64,000 bases of DNA, from positions 30,922 through 94,921 of the forward strand of contig NZ_CAKZYF010000216.1 in NCBI RefSeq assembly GCF_937884665.1. The letters are read 5' to 3'. Each line of letters opens with the position of its first letter. The first letter of the stretch is position 1. Below, piece by piece: positions 51,118 to 60,963 of this stretch. A program made the position numbers and the translations under genes. The stretch is from an uncultured Allomuricauda sp. (lineage in GTDB: Bacteria; Bacteroidota; Bacteroidia; Flavobacteriales; Flavobacteriaceae). Below the pieces are notes generated by a model. The model did no database searches and had not been told where the DNA came from. It worked only from the letters and a program-made list of their open reading frames with translations.

Positions 51118-51687
51118 CTATTCTCGAATAAACTGTAGGTCAACGACCAATTTGACCTGCTCCCCAACAACTACCTTACCTGCTTCGGTGACCGCACTCC
51201 ACGCCAAACCGAAATCGGTGCGGTTAAGGGTACCTGTTATTTCAAATCCAGCTTTGGTTTGACCGTAAGGATCAACAGCTATACCATTAAAGTCAACATT
51301 TAATTCTATGCTTTTCGTGATATTACGGATGGTCAAATCCCCAGTCATTTTTTCGCCGTTGAATGAAGTGGACTTGAATATCATTTCCGGATATGCTTCT
51401 GCATTAAAAAAGTCACTTGATCTTAAATGATTGTCCCGGTCCGTGTTCTTTGTGTTGATGCTGTTCACAGCGGCAACGAAATCAAAATCCGCGTTGGCAA
51501 TGTCGTCAGATCCAGAAGTAAGTGTCGCATTGAAATCTTCAAAATGACCCGTTACCGAGGAAATCATCATGTGTTTTACCTTAAACCCAATTGCTGAATG
51601 GGAAGTATCCAAGTTCCATTTTGTTTTTACTACTGTTTCCATGTCTATTGTTTTGCTCATTTGCGTTGTATTCTCTTGATATGTCAT
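51118..51687 (-). CDS. YceI-family protein
   Basis: TKWNLDTSHSAIGFKVKHMMISSVTGHFEDFNATL; SDFFNAEAYPEMIFKSTSF. Confidence 0.92.
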   Translation of the reverse strand: MTYQENTTQMSKTIDMETVVKTKWNLDTSHSAIGFKVKHMMISSVTGHFEDFNATLTSGSDDIANADFDFVAAVNSINTKNTDRDNHLRSSDFFNAEAYPEMIFKSTSFNGEKMTGDLTIRNITKSIELNVDFNGIAVDPYGQTKAGFEITGTLNRTDFGLAWSAVTEAGKVVVGEQVKLVVDLQFIRE

Positions 51688-51800
51688 TTCGAAATGGACA
51701 ATATGTGCTGATTTAGAAATCTGGATTTCTCACCCTGCCTTGAGTGTTCGAAGCGGGTATGGAATGCCAAGGGATTCGCATTTAGTATTAAATCCCTTTC

Positions 51801-53636
51801 TCAACTTAAATACAATTTTCTAAAATCCCCTGTACGATAGAGAGGGGACCAGTCCGGAGCCACATCGGGTAGCGGTCCTGGTGCAAACCTTTCAAACGAA
51901 TCGTATGCGTGCACTACGTTTCCGCCCACCACTGTTAGCTTCGCATGCGTCCGGGGTATTAAAGCATCTGGTACATCCATTATATCTTGGTTGAGGATGG
52001 TAAAGTCTGCCAACTGCCCTTCTTTAATGGCGCCTTTTCGACCTTCATCCCCGGTAAACCAGGCAGAACCTGTAGTCCATAATTTTATGGCTTCTTCTCT
52101 AGTCAAAATGTTATCATCTCCATACATCTGTCTACCTCCCCTGGATTGACCTGTAGCCAACCAGTGGATGGAATACCAAGGGTTGTATGAACTCACCCGG
52201 GTCGCGTCAGTCCCACCGCCAAGGGGAATCCCCATTTTCAACATTTTTTTGATTGGTGGTGTTTGGGCCAGTTTGGCCGCCCCATATCTTTTGACGAAAT
52301 CTTCCGCCTGATAGGCAATCCGGTTTTGTATGGCCACACCCAGATTCAGTTTGGCTATTCGCTCAAGCGTTTTTTCTGAGAAAGTTTCCCCATGGTCAAT
52401 AAAGGTTCCCTTAGGGAGTTTCCCATCGCCAGCAGCTGCCACTTCTTCATAAATATCCAGAAGTATCTCGGCGGATTCGTTGTAGGTGATATGTTGTCTC
52501 CAAGGCCAATTATTCTCAGCCAACAACTTGTAAATCGGTGTGGCCACTTCTTTTACATTGGATTCTAAACTCGGGCGTTCTTGTGCAAAAATCTCGTAGT
52601 CATAAGCGGCCCATGCAATGTTTTCGCCACCGCCTATAAAGCGGTACATCTCATCCCCATCACCAGGCTTAATCATGCTTATCCATTTTTTGTAATCATC
52701 GTATTCGCGGCCTCCAACTTGCGGGAAAGTATGAATCCCGACCCTTACGGTAGAAAACCCTTGTTTGTGCACATCACCAATTACATCATAAGCATCAGGA
52801 TACTGCATGCCCCCACCGCCGGCATCTGAAATAGAGGTAAGCCCCAATACATTCATTTCATTCATAAAATGGCGCGTGCCCAATATTTGTTGCTCCTTGG
52901 ATTTGGAAGGTAACTTGGTCAATGTTTTATACATAATCAATCCCGAGGGAGCAGCTGTGATGATACCTGTTGCCCTGCCATATCTGTCTTTTTCTATTCT
53001 TCCTTTATAGTATCGATCAATGGGCTCATTGCTATAATTTAAGACTTCTACCCCTTTTTTGTTGAGCATACCATACGCATATAGATAAAAGATGTAAACA
53101 GGATGATTCGGTGTTACCTTGTTTATCTCTTCTAAGGTGGGCATGCGTTTTTCTTTGAATTGCTCCCAGGAGAAACCACCGACCACACGTATCCACTGTC
53201 CTTTTGGAGTATGTTTCACCTCTTCTGCGAGCATCGCTAAAGCTTCCTCAATAGAAGTCACCCAATCCCATCGCAATTCCAATCCGTAATGCAACCCTTC
53301 ACGAACACCATGGGTGTGGGAATCATTTAAACCTGGTACAATCCTATGATTTTTGCCATCAATGACCTTGGTATTTCTGCCTATCAACTCAGAGACCGCA
53401 TTGTTGGAGCCCACTCTATAATATAGACCATCTTTAATGGCAAAAGCTTCTGCAGATGGGGTATCGGGATCTATTGTGGTCACTTTGGCGTTTCTTACTA
53501 CTAAATCAGCCGACCCTTTTATTTGAGCAAGCCCATTTCCAAATAAAGAAGGAATGACCAGTGTGGAGGCTCCAGCTGCCAGAGATCCTTTCAGAAAGTT
53601 TCTGCGTCCCCTATTGTTTTTGTTCATTTTTTCCAT
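51801..53636 (-). CDS. Tat-exported YtcJ-like amidohydrolase
   Basis: RRNFLKGSLAAGAST; VPGLNDSHTHGVREGLHYGLELRWDWVTSIEEAL. Confidence 0.85.
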   Translation of the reverse strand: MEKMNKNNRGRRNFLKGSLAAGASTLVIPSLFGNGLAQIKGSADLVVRNAKVTTIDPDTPSAEAFAIKDGLYYRVGSNNAVSELIGRNTKVIDGKNHRIVPGLNDSHTHGVREGLHYGLELRWDWVTSIEEALAMLAEEVKHTPKGQWIRVVGGFSWEQFKEKRMPTLEEINKVTPNHPVYIFYLYAYGMLNKKGVEVLNYSNEPIDRYYKGRIEKDRYGRATGIITAAPSGLIMYKTLTKLPSKSKEQQILGTRHFMNEMNVLGLTSISDAGGGGMQYPDAYDVIGDVHKQGFSTVRVGIHTFPQVGGREYDDYKKWISMIKPGDGDEMYRFIGGGENIAWAAYDYEIFAQERPSLESNVKEVATPIYKLLAENNWPWRQHITYNESAEILLDIYEEVAAAGDGKLPKGTFIDHGETFSEKTLERIAKLNLGVAIQNRIAYQAEDFVKRYGAAKLAQTPPIKKMLKMGIPLGGGTDATRVSSYNPWYSIHWLATGQSRGGRQMYGDDNILTREEAIKLWTTGSAWFTGDEGRKGAIKEGQLADFTILNQDIMDVPDALIPRTHAKLTVVGGNVVHAYDSFERFAPGPLPDVAPDWSPLYRTGDFRKLYLS

Positions 53637-53755
53637 GGTTTTCTACTAATTGTAAGCGCTACGGCACGTGTTCCTTTGTATGATTTTCTTTGAGAAGTCT
53701 GTATTTGTTAAATTTAGCCGCTACCAATACGGTTGCCTTGATAGCGGGTTTTGAT

Positions 53756-54526
53756 TCAATGATCCGCTTTTCCTTCTTTAGACCACTTTTGCATGGTTTT
53801 AATGTAGTCGATGCCCAAGCCGTAGGCTCCACCATATCTTTTGGCTAAATCATTCACTTCAATATATTGGTCAGAACGCGCCCAATCCCTGTATACTTCC
53901 AACATGTATTGCATTGAGGTCATGGGAATCACCCCAGCTTGAATCATTCGTGTCATGGCCATATCATGTGCCTCCTGTGATACCGCTCCTGAGGCATCAG
54001 AGATCACATACACTTCATATCCATCTTCAAGCGCGGACAATGCTGCAAGATTGATACATACTTCTGTCCAGAGACCGGCCATTACCAATTTTTTCTTTCC
54101 AGTGGCCTCTACCGCTTTCACAAAATTCTTGTCCTCCCAAGAGTTCATGGTTGTTCTATCGATGTAGGTAGACTCATCGGGATAATGCTCCCGTATTTCT
54201 GGGAAAACGGGTCCTGAAAATTGTTTTTCTGCTACTGTTGTAATAATTGTTGGTACTTTGAACAGTTTTGACGCCCCTGCGATCAAACCCGCATTATTGC
54301 GCAATTCTTCAATGGGCTGCGATTCTACCGCAAAAGCCATTTGTCCTTCATGGTCAATAAGAAGTAAGGCATGGTTTTCAGGGTGCAGAACTTGTTCTGC
54401 CGCGTTTGCTGGATCATTCACTGGATTTGGGGCATATTGCGTCCATTGTCCAAAGCTTATTGCACTTACAACGAGTGCCAAAACTGATAAATAAAAGGTT
54501 CTCATTTTAATTATAATTCGTGTCAT
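53756..54526 (-). CDS. Exported isochorismatase-family (YcaC-like) hydrolase
   Basis: Signal peptide; ALLLIDHEGQMAF; LVMAGLWTEVCINLAALSALEDGYEVYVISDASG. Confidence 0.85.
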   Translation of the reverse strand: MTRIIIKMRTFYLSVLALVVSAISFGQWTQYAPNPVNDPANAAEQVLHPENHALLLIDHEGQMAFAVESQPIEELRNNAGLIAGASKLFKVPTIITTVAEKQFSGPVFPEIREHYPDESTYIDRTTMNSWEDKNFVKAVEATGKKKLVMAGLWTEVCINLAALSALEDGYEVYVISDASGAVSQEAHDMAMTRMIQAGVIPMTSMQYMLEVYRDWARSDQYIEVNDLAKRYGGAYGLGIDYIKTMQKWSKEGKADH

Positions 54527-54560
54527 TTTAGACGGTTATACATAGGTTGATAAACTGTGG

Positions 54561-55436
54561 TTATTCAATGTTCATGGGAATTTCCATCAACAATACCTCG
54601 GTATTGGAATTGGCCGAGATTTCAAGGTTTTCAACATCCCAAAGTCCAAAACCATCCCGTCTTTCCAATTTCTGGCCGTTGATGCTTACGTCACCTTCAA
54701 TCACAAAGGCATACACCCCATTATTCTGGGGGTCCTTCAATGAATAGTCCAATGATTTGCCCGCCTCCATAGACGTCATGTTGAACCACGCATTTTGATG
54801 AATCCAAACTCCGGAATCATCTGCATCGGGTGACAGAATTTGTTGCAGTTTGTTCTTTCTGTCCTCTACGTTCAAAGTGATTTGATCATAGCGGGGGGCT
54901 ACCCCTTTTTCGTTGGGTACAACCCATATTTGGAGGAATTTTACTTCCCTATCCTTGTTGGCGTTATACTCGCTGTGCAGGATTCCTGTCCCAGCGCTCA
55001 TTACCTGAATATCACCTTGTTTAATCACCGCCGAAGTGCCCATGCTATCTTTGTGCTCTAAATCCCCTTCTAAGGGGATTGAGATAATTTCCATATTGTT
55101 ATGTGGATGGGTCCCAAAACCCATTCCCGCTGAAACGACATCGTCGTTCAATACGCGCAATACTCCAAAATTCATCCGCTCTGGATTGTAATAATTGGCA
55201 AAGCTGAAGGAGTGGTGCGAGTTTAACCAACCATGGTTGGCTTTGCCCCGGGTATCTGCTTTATGTAATACGGTGGTAGTTGTTTTTGTTTCCATTGTTT
55301 TTATATGATTAAATCCTATTTGTTTGATAGCTGTGTTTATTTGGGAACTTGTGGACGCTTTGATGTAATTGGCTACTCCCAGTGCAGCCAGTAGGCCCCC
55401 CCATGACACATTCTGTAAAAACTCTTTTCGTTTCAC
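54561..55436 (-). CDS. Pirin-family protein with N-terminal Tat-like leader
   Basis: GWLNSHHSFSFANYYNPERMNFGVLRVLNDDVVSAGMGFGTHPHNNMEIISIPLEGDLEHKDSMG; leader MKRKEFLQNVSWGGLLAALG. Confidence 0.85.
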   Translation of the reverse strand: MKRKEFLQNVSWGGLLAALGVANYIKASTSSQINTAIKQIGFNHIKTMETKTTTTVLHKADTRGKANHGWLNSHHSFSFANYYNPERMNFGVLRVLNDDVVSAGMGFGTHPHNNMEIISIPLEGDLEHKDSMGTSAVIKQGDIQVMSAGTGILHSEYNANKDREVKFLQIWVVPNEKGVAPRYDQITLNVEDRKNKLQQILSPDADDSGVWIHQNAWFNMTSMEAGKSLDYSLKDPQNNGVYAFVIEGDVSINGQKLERRDGFGLWDVENLEISANSNTEVLLMEIPMNIE

Positions 55437-55463
55437 GCTTATAGTTTATAATGCTGTTTCATA

Positions 55464-55480
55464 ATCCAAAGCAGTGCCAA
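55464..55480 (-). promoter_or_regulatory. Candidate sigma-54 -24/-12 promoter of the pirin gene
   Basis: Minus strand TTGGCACTGCTTTGGAT: complete -24 TTGGCAC, weak -12. Confidence 0.35.
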
Positions 55481-55604
55481 AAAATAACGTCCTTATTATC
55501 AATTATTTAAGTAAGTTTCATCAAAACAAATTTTTCTCTATTAACAGCATTTTCTGTTATATGAGAAATTTTATGGTTATTTTAACACTGAAAACGTTGA
55601 ACAA

Positions 55605-57731
55605 ATGGGTACAGATATTCCTTTTCAGATCTTTAGAGAGCAATTTTTTGAAAACCTTCCCTATAAAATCATGTGGATGGATGAATCAGGTAAGATCGTT
55701 TATGCCAACAGGAAGTTTTTAAAACGTTTGGGCTACTCTAGAAAAGAAGTTGAAACCCTTACCATATTTGATATTAATCCCACGGCAAACAAGGAAAGTT
55801 GGGCAACTCATTGGGAAAGGGTCGGAAAGGAAGGCGTCTATAGTTTTAAAGCGGTCCATCAAACCAAAAAAGGGGCGTTTTATGATGTGGAGGTTTCTTC
55901 TCATTTTTTCTCAAATAGTGGAAAAAATATTATTGCTGCTATTGTCAATGATATTTCTGAATCCAGTTTTTATCAAAACTTGTTGAACCATGCCGAACGT
56001 ATGGCCAATGTAGGGGGCTGGAAATTAAACCTGCAGGATGGCTCTATAGTGGTTACAAATCAAGCGCTGAAAATTTTTGGAATCAACAATAAGGAGGACT
56101 TGTTACCAGGCAAAGTAATTCAATTGTTTCAGGAATCTGAAGAGCTAAAAACTTTGTTGAGCAAAGCTATTCGAAATGGGGCTCCCTATGATGTTGTGCT
56201 CACATTTAAAAGTGCTTCCGGACACTCAAGGTACATTCGCTGCGTTACAGAACCCATCGTACAGAAGGATAAAATCGTAAAAGTAATTGGCACGTACCAA
56301 GACGTTACAGCTCAAAAAGAGCACGAATTGGGGCTAAAACTTTACAAAGAAATCATTGACAATGCTCCAGATTTAATCTATATCTGGGATATCCATGGGA
56401 AGTTAATACACTACAACGAAGCGGTACCCAAAAATTTGGGTTACTCAAAAAGTGAACTTAATGATTTTCACATTTATGATCTAGATGAGAACATTACTCC
56501 CGAATGGTGGCGGGAACATTTTATGGAACTCATCGAGAAAAAAGTCTTGCACCTCGATTGGTTGATTACCAGAAAGGACTTTACCAAATTTCCAGCAAAC
56601 ATTATTGCCAATCACCTGACGTATCAAGGGGAAAACTTGAACTGCGCCATCATTCGGGATGTCACTCAAAAAAATAAACGGGACAAAGAACTTTTTGAGG
56701 CACTGGAGGAGATACATTCGTTGAAAAATCAGCTTGAAATTGAAAATGAATACCTCAAAGAGGAAATAAAGCAAGAGTTCAACTTTGAAAATATTATTTG
56801 CCAAAGTGACGAATATAGGGCGGTCCTTGAAAAGGTCAACCAAGTGGCTCCCACAGATACCACCGTATTGATTACGGGAGAGTCTGGGACGGGAAAAGAG
56901 TTGTTGGCCCGTGCCGTGCACGACAATAGTCAACGTAAGGAAAAACCCCTTATCAAAGTAAATGCTGCAACTTTACCTTCTGAACTTATTGAAAGTGAAT
57001 TGTTTGGACATAAGAAAGGAGCATTTACCGGAGCGATTGAAGATAAAGTGGGGAAATTTAGCCTAGCTGACGGTGGGACCATCTTCTTAGATGAAATTGG
57101 TGAATTGCCCTTAGCACTCCAACCGAAATTACTTCGGGTGCTCCAGGAAGGTGAGTTTGATAAACTTGGAGGGACCAAAACGCTAAAAGTGGATGTAAGA
57201 ATCGTGGCCGCGACCAATCGAAACTTGGACAAAATGGTGAAAGATGGAAAGTTTCGTGAAGATTTATTTTATCGTTTAAATGTCTTCCCGATCCATAATT
57301 TGCCCTTAAGGGAGAGAAAGCGCGATATCCCCCTATTAGCGCAGTTTTTTCTTGAAAAGTATTCTGCAAAAGCGGGGAAATCCTTCAAGCGTTTAAGCAA
57401 AAAGACCATGGCCTCTTTAATGAAATACCATTTTCCTGGGAATATTAGGGAGCTTGAAAATCTCATTGAACGGGCCGTAATTATTGAAAGAGGCAGCACC
57501 TTAAATCCAGGAAGTTGGTTGCCGGTTATTGACAAAGAAGTTGTTTCCGAAGATTTTAAACCTTTTGAAGTAATGCAACGTGAGTACATTATCAAAGTTT
57601 TGGACAAAACCAATTGGCGGGTCAGTGGACCAAAGGGTGCCGCAGCGATTCTAGATATGAAAGACAAAACACTTTTTGCCAAAATGAAACGATTGGGAAT
57701 TGAAAAGAAGGTAGGTTTAAAAAGACCCTGA
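55605..57731 (+). CDS. PAS-domain sigma-54-dependent transcriptional activator
   Basis: GESGTGKELLARAVHD; ESELFGHKKGAFTGAIEDKVGKF; LDEIGELPLALQPKLLRVLQEGEFDKLGG. Confidence 0.92.
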   Translation: MGTDIPFQIFREQFFENLPYKIMWMDESGKIVYANRKFLKRLGYSRKEVETLTIFDINPTANKESWATHWERVGKEGVYSFKAVHQTKKGAFYDVEVSSHFFSNSGKNIIAAIVNDISESSFYQNLLNHAERMANVGGWKLNLQDGSIVVTNQALKIFGINNKEDLLPGKVIQLFQESEELKTLLSKAIRNGAPYDVVLTFKSASGHSRYIRCVTEPIVQKDKIVKVIGTYQDVTAQKEHELGLKLYKEIIDNAPDLIYIWDIHGKLIHYNEAVPKNLGYSKSELNDFHIYDLDENITPEWWREHFMELIEKKVLHLDWLITRKDFTKFPANIIANHLTYQGENLNCAIIRDVTQKNKRDKELFEALEEIHSLKNQLEIENEYLKEEIKQEFNFENIICQSDEYRAVLEKVNQVAPTDTTVLITGESGTGKELLARAVHDNSQRKEKPLIKVNAATLPSELIESELFGHKKGAFTGAIEDKVGKFSLADGGTIFLDEIGELPLALQPKLLRVLQEGEFDKLGGTKTLKVDVRIVAATNRNLDKMVKDGKFREDLFYRLNVFPIHNLPLRERKRDIPLLAQFFLEKYSAKAGKSFKRLSKKTMASLMKYHFPGNIRELENLIERAVIIERGSTLNPGSWLPVIDKEVVSEDFKPFEVMQREYIIKVLDKTNWRVSGPKGAAAILDMKDKTLFAKMKRLGIEKKVGLKRP

Positions 57732-57734
57732 AGT

Positions 57735-58484
57735 TCAATCCACTATCTGATTTGCGGCATGGATAGACCGATATACGTTTTCCTCCAATCGATTTAAATC
57801 ATCTACAATAAAATCTGTAGGGAGAAGCCCGCAATCATGAACAGCCTTTCTAGTAATTGAATTAGTAACGGCAAACACGGTCATCTTAGCGTTTTGGGCG
57901 GCTAAAATACCGTTTACCGAATCTTCAATGACCATACATTCATCCGATTCCAACCCCAATAATCTCATTACTTTGATGTAAATGTCCGGTTCAGGCTTTC
58001 CGTGTTCTACATCATCCCGAGTCAGGACTAAATTGAATTTATCATAAATACCCATGGTTTGGGTCACCTTTTTGGCTTCGGGTAAATGGGACATCGTTGC
58101 CAGCACCAAAATGAAATCATCTTGGTAAAGTCGATTAAAAAGTCCTAGTGTAAACGGACAAAAGTGTTCGGACAACAGTTGGGTATTGTCAAGTATTCCT
58201 CGGTAAATCGAAAGTCTCTTCGCTATCAACTTTTCGCCTATTCCTTCTATACCATCAATCTTCAGGTGCGCATTTAATTGATTGTAAAACTGTTTGGACA
58301 ATCCTTGCACCACCTCTTGCCTGGATAGACCTACATACGCGTTGAATGTTTCCAGCACCGCATTTTTCTCCACGTCGTTGTGGGTCAATTCAGAAATGGC
58401 GAGCGCATAAGAGTTGGCTTTGAGCACTTCTGTTTGTATAAGGGTACCATCCAAATCAAAAATTACCGCTTTTATCATAATCAC
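57735..58484 (-). CDS. HAD-superfamily hydrolase (phosphoglycolate-phosphatase-like)
   Basis: IKAVIFDLDGTLIQTE; GKPEPDIYIKVMRLLGLESDECMVIEDSVNGILAAQNA. Confidence 0.88.
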   Translation of the reverse strand: MIMIKAVIFDLDGTLIQTEVLKANSYALAISELTHNDVEKNAVLETFNAYVGLSRQEVVQGLSKQFYNQLNAHLKIDGIEGIGEKLIAKRLSIYRGILDNTQLLSEHFCPFTLGLFNRLYQDDFILVLATMSHLPEAKKVTQTMGIYDKFNLVLTRDDVEHGKPEPDIYIKVMRLLGLESDECMVIEDSVNGILAAQNAKMTVFAVTNSITRKAVHDCGLLPTDFIVDDLNRLEENVYRSIHAANQIVD

Positions 58485-58611
58485 CGAGAATTACATTACA
58501 GATTGAAGCTAGGAGATTAAGCTCAACACCAAAAATCCGAATGAAAATTGTAACATAAAAATACAATCTTAACCCAACGAATTGGATATTTTTGATTGTC
58601 ACTCAAATGCC

Positions 58612-59304
58612 ATGACGAATACGGAGCTAGAAAAACAAAATGCTGCAAAAGCCGCATTGGAATATGTGAAAAACGGTATGGTTATCGGTCTTGGCTCCGG
58701 GTCCACTTCCGAGTATATGGTACGTTTGTTGGGAAAAAGGGTCTCCCATGGGCTTCAGGTTTCTGGAGTAGCTTCTTCAAATAGAACAGCATCTCTGGCA
58801 AAGTCCCTTGGGATACCGCTCATCAATCTAGGAGAAGTAGCCGCCCTAGATCTCTATATTGATGGCGCAGACGAAGTGGATTCTGATTTTAATATGATAA
58901 AAGGTGGAGGTGGCGCACTCCTACGAGAAAAAATCTTGGCCCATAATTCCAAAAGGAACATCATAATTATTGACTCCTCAAAAAAGGTCCAAAAGTTAGG
59001 TGTTTTTAAACTTCCGGTTGAAATTATTCCTTTTTCTCACAAAAGCATTTCAGAACAATTCCGGAAAATGGGGTTGAACCCTGTTTTACGAGAAAATGGA
59101 AACCAAATTTACTCAACCGATGAAAACAACTTTATTCTGGATACTGATATTAGGAAATACCCCGAACATGATCTATTGAACAAAACGCTGTTGGCCATTC
59201 CCGGAGTTGTGGAAACTGGATTGTTCATCAATTATGTAGATGTCCTCATAATGGGAAACCAAGCACTGGAAAAAACCGAGATTTTTCATCATCAACGCTC
59301 TTAA
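58612..59304 (+). CDS. rpiA: Ribose-5-phosphate isomerase A
   Basis: VIGLGSGSTSEYMVRLLG; DLYIDGADEVDSDFNMIKGGGGALLREKI. Confidence 0.92.
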   Translation: MTNTELEKQNAAKAALEYVKNGMVIGLGSGSTSEYMVRLLGKRVSHGLQVSGVASSNRTASLAKSLGIPLINLGEVAALDLYIDGADEVDSDFNMIKGGGGALLREKILAHNSKRNIIIIDSSKKVQKLGVFKLPVEIIPFSHKSISEQFRKMGLNPVLRENGNQIYSTDENNFILDTDIRKYPEHDLLNKTLLAIPGVVETGLFINYVDVLIMGNQALEKTEIFHHQRS

Positions 59305-59509
59305 AATCAAAAGTGGCCGAAATTCCAATAGCAACTCTAGATATGGAGAAAACTCAAAAACCAAAGTTTTTTGGTGCGCTTTCATCTGTTGGTCCTTCCT
59401 CTTAACTAAAGTTGTGCCATGAAATCATCAAAGACTTAACGATTACCCTAGTAAAGAAATGACCTTTGGTAAATGTTTTTCTCCCGAGTTTATGTTCAAC
59501 GTGAAATGA

Positions 59510-60940
59510 TCAACCTGTTTTTTTTCCCACAAAATCCAAAAACCGGATTTCGGTAGCAATTCCATCTTCAACAACAAACGTAAAATAAATTCCGTTTTCA
59601 CGGTCAAAATACATTGTGTTGGTTTCAGGAAGCAAGATGATGGGCTCTTCGGCAAAAGCTCCTTCCATCTGCAGCCCTTTTTCGTTTATAGTCACATTTG
59701 CCTCTCCCAGTTGAGCAAAGTGATAGGTGCCTACCAAGGGTTCCCGTTCTTCAATCGATTTGATTCTTAGGGTACGAACCATAGGTTCGATACCCGGTAA
59801 TTTATACTCTTTGGCAATACTTAAAAGTATCTCTTGCACAATACTTCCATTATCCGAATTGACCAGTATAACCACAGCAACGGGATGTTCTTTCCAGGCC
59901 ACTAAATTTGCTTTAAAACCTTCATCCGCTCCGGTATGTTCAAAAGTATGTTCATTCACCACTAAACCAAGGCCGTGGTTTTTCATGCCAGATGTCAGCA
60001 TTTTGTTTACCGTTTGTACTTTTAAAAGTCCATTTTGTTGGGTCTGATATACTTTTTGTATTTCTTGAACGTATCGCAGAAGCTCAGATGGTGTGGTCCA
60101 AAGCCCTGCGGCGGCCATTTCAGGATATATTGGCCACTTGCCTTCCACCTCGCTTCCATCCTCTCGATAACCCGTTGCGGCAAGGGAATGATACTTCTCA
60201 GGGAGAGGGTTTTCAAACGTACTAAAAATCATTCCCAAGGGATTCAATACATGTTCTTCCATAAGTTCTGGAAAGGATTTTTTATCAATATCGGTAATCA
60301 TCAATTGCATTATGGTGTATCCGCCCCCGGAATACATCCAGCTTTCGCCAGGTTCTTTATATACACGGACGGCATCCGTATTCCCTTTACCGTCCAAAAC
60401 TTCGGGCAAGCTGGGTATCGTATCTCCTTTATCATATCCTGGAAACCCCCAGACGGTTAAGCCTGCCGTGTGGTTCAATATTCTTTTTGTGGTTACCTTT
60501 TGGTTTGCCGTAAATTCATTGTCCGGTACTTTCCAACTAGAGAGATATTTGTTGACGTTGGAATCCAAATGTATTATGCCTTCTTCTGCGAGTTGGTGTG
60601 CTCGGAAAGCAGCGACCGGCTTACTTACCGATCCTGCTAAAAACATAGTTTCATGAGTGACCAATCGATTTTCAGATAGGTCCGCAAACCCATATCCTTT
60701 GGCCCATTCAAGTTGCCCATTATTTAGTACGGCAATACTTACGCCGGGAATTCCCAATTCCTTTAATCTGTCTTCAATTCTATAGTTGGGCACACTATCT
60801 CCATTAATCTGGAGATTGGGTTGCAAACCGTTTTCGATTCGCTTGATTTTCTCCTCAAGAAGCACCTCATCTTTTGAAGGTTTCGATGAACAACTACTTA
60901 GAAAAACAAAAATGGCGGTGAATAAGAGTATTTTTTTCAT
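59510..60940 (-). CDS. Serine hydrolase / beta-lactamase-family lipoprotein
   Basis: Lipobox FLSSCSSK; FLAGSVSKPVAAF (SxxK); YSGGGYTIMQ. Confidence 0.87.
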   Translation of the reverse strand: MKKILLFTAIFVFLSSCSSKPSKDEVLLEEKIKRIENGLQPNLQINGDSVPNYRIEDRLKELGIPGVSIAVLNNGQLEWAKGYGFADLSENRLVTHETMFLAGSVSKPVAAFRAHQLAEEGIIHLDSNVNKYLSSWKVPDNEFTANQKVTTKRILNHTAGLTVWGFPGYDKGDTIPSLPEVLDGKGNTDAVRVYKEPGESWMYSGGGYTIMQLMITDIDKKSFPELMEEHVLNPLGMIFSTFENPLPEKYHSLAATGYREDGSEVEGKWPIYPEMAAAGLWTTPSELLRYVQEIQKVYQTQQNGLLKVQTVNKMLTSGMKNHGLGLVVNEHTFEHTGADEGFKANLVAWKEHPVAVVILVNSDNGSIVQEILLSIAKEYKLPGIEPMVRTLRIKSIEEREPLVGTYHFAQLGEANVTINEKGLQMEGAFAEEPIILLPETNTMYFDRENGIYFTFVVEDGIATEIRFLDFVGKKTG

Positions 60941-60963
60941 GTTTCCACATATTTGCAAATAGA

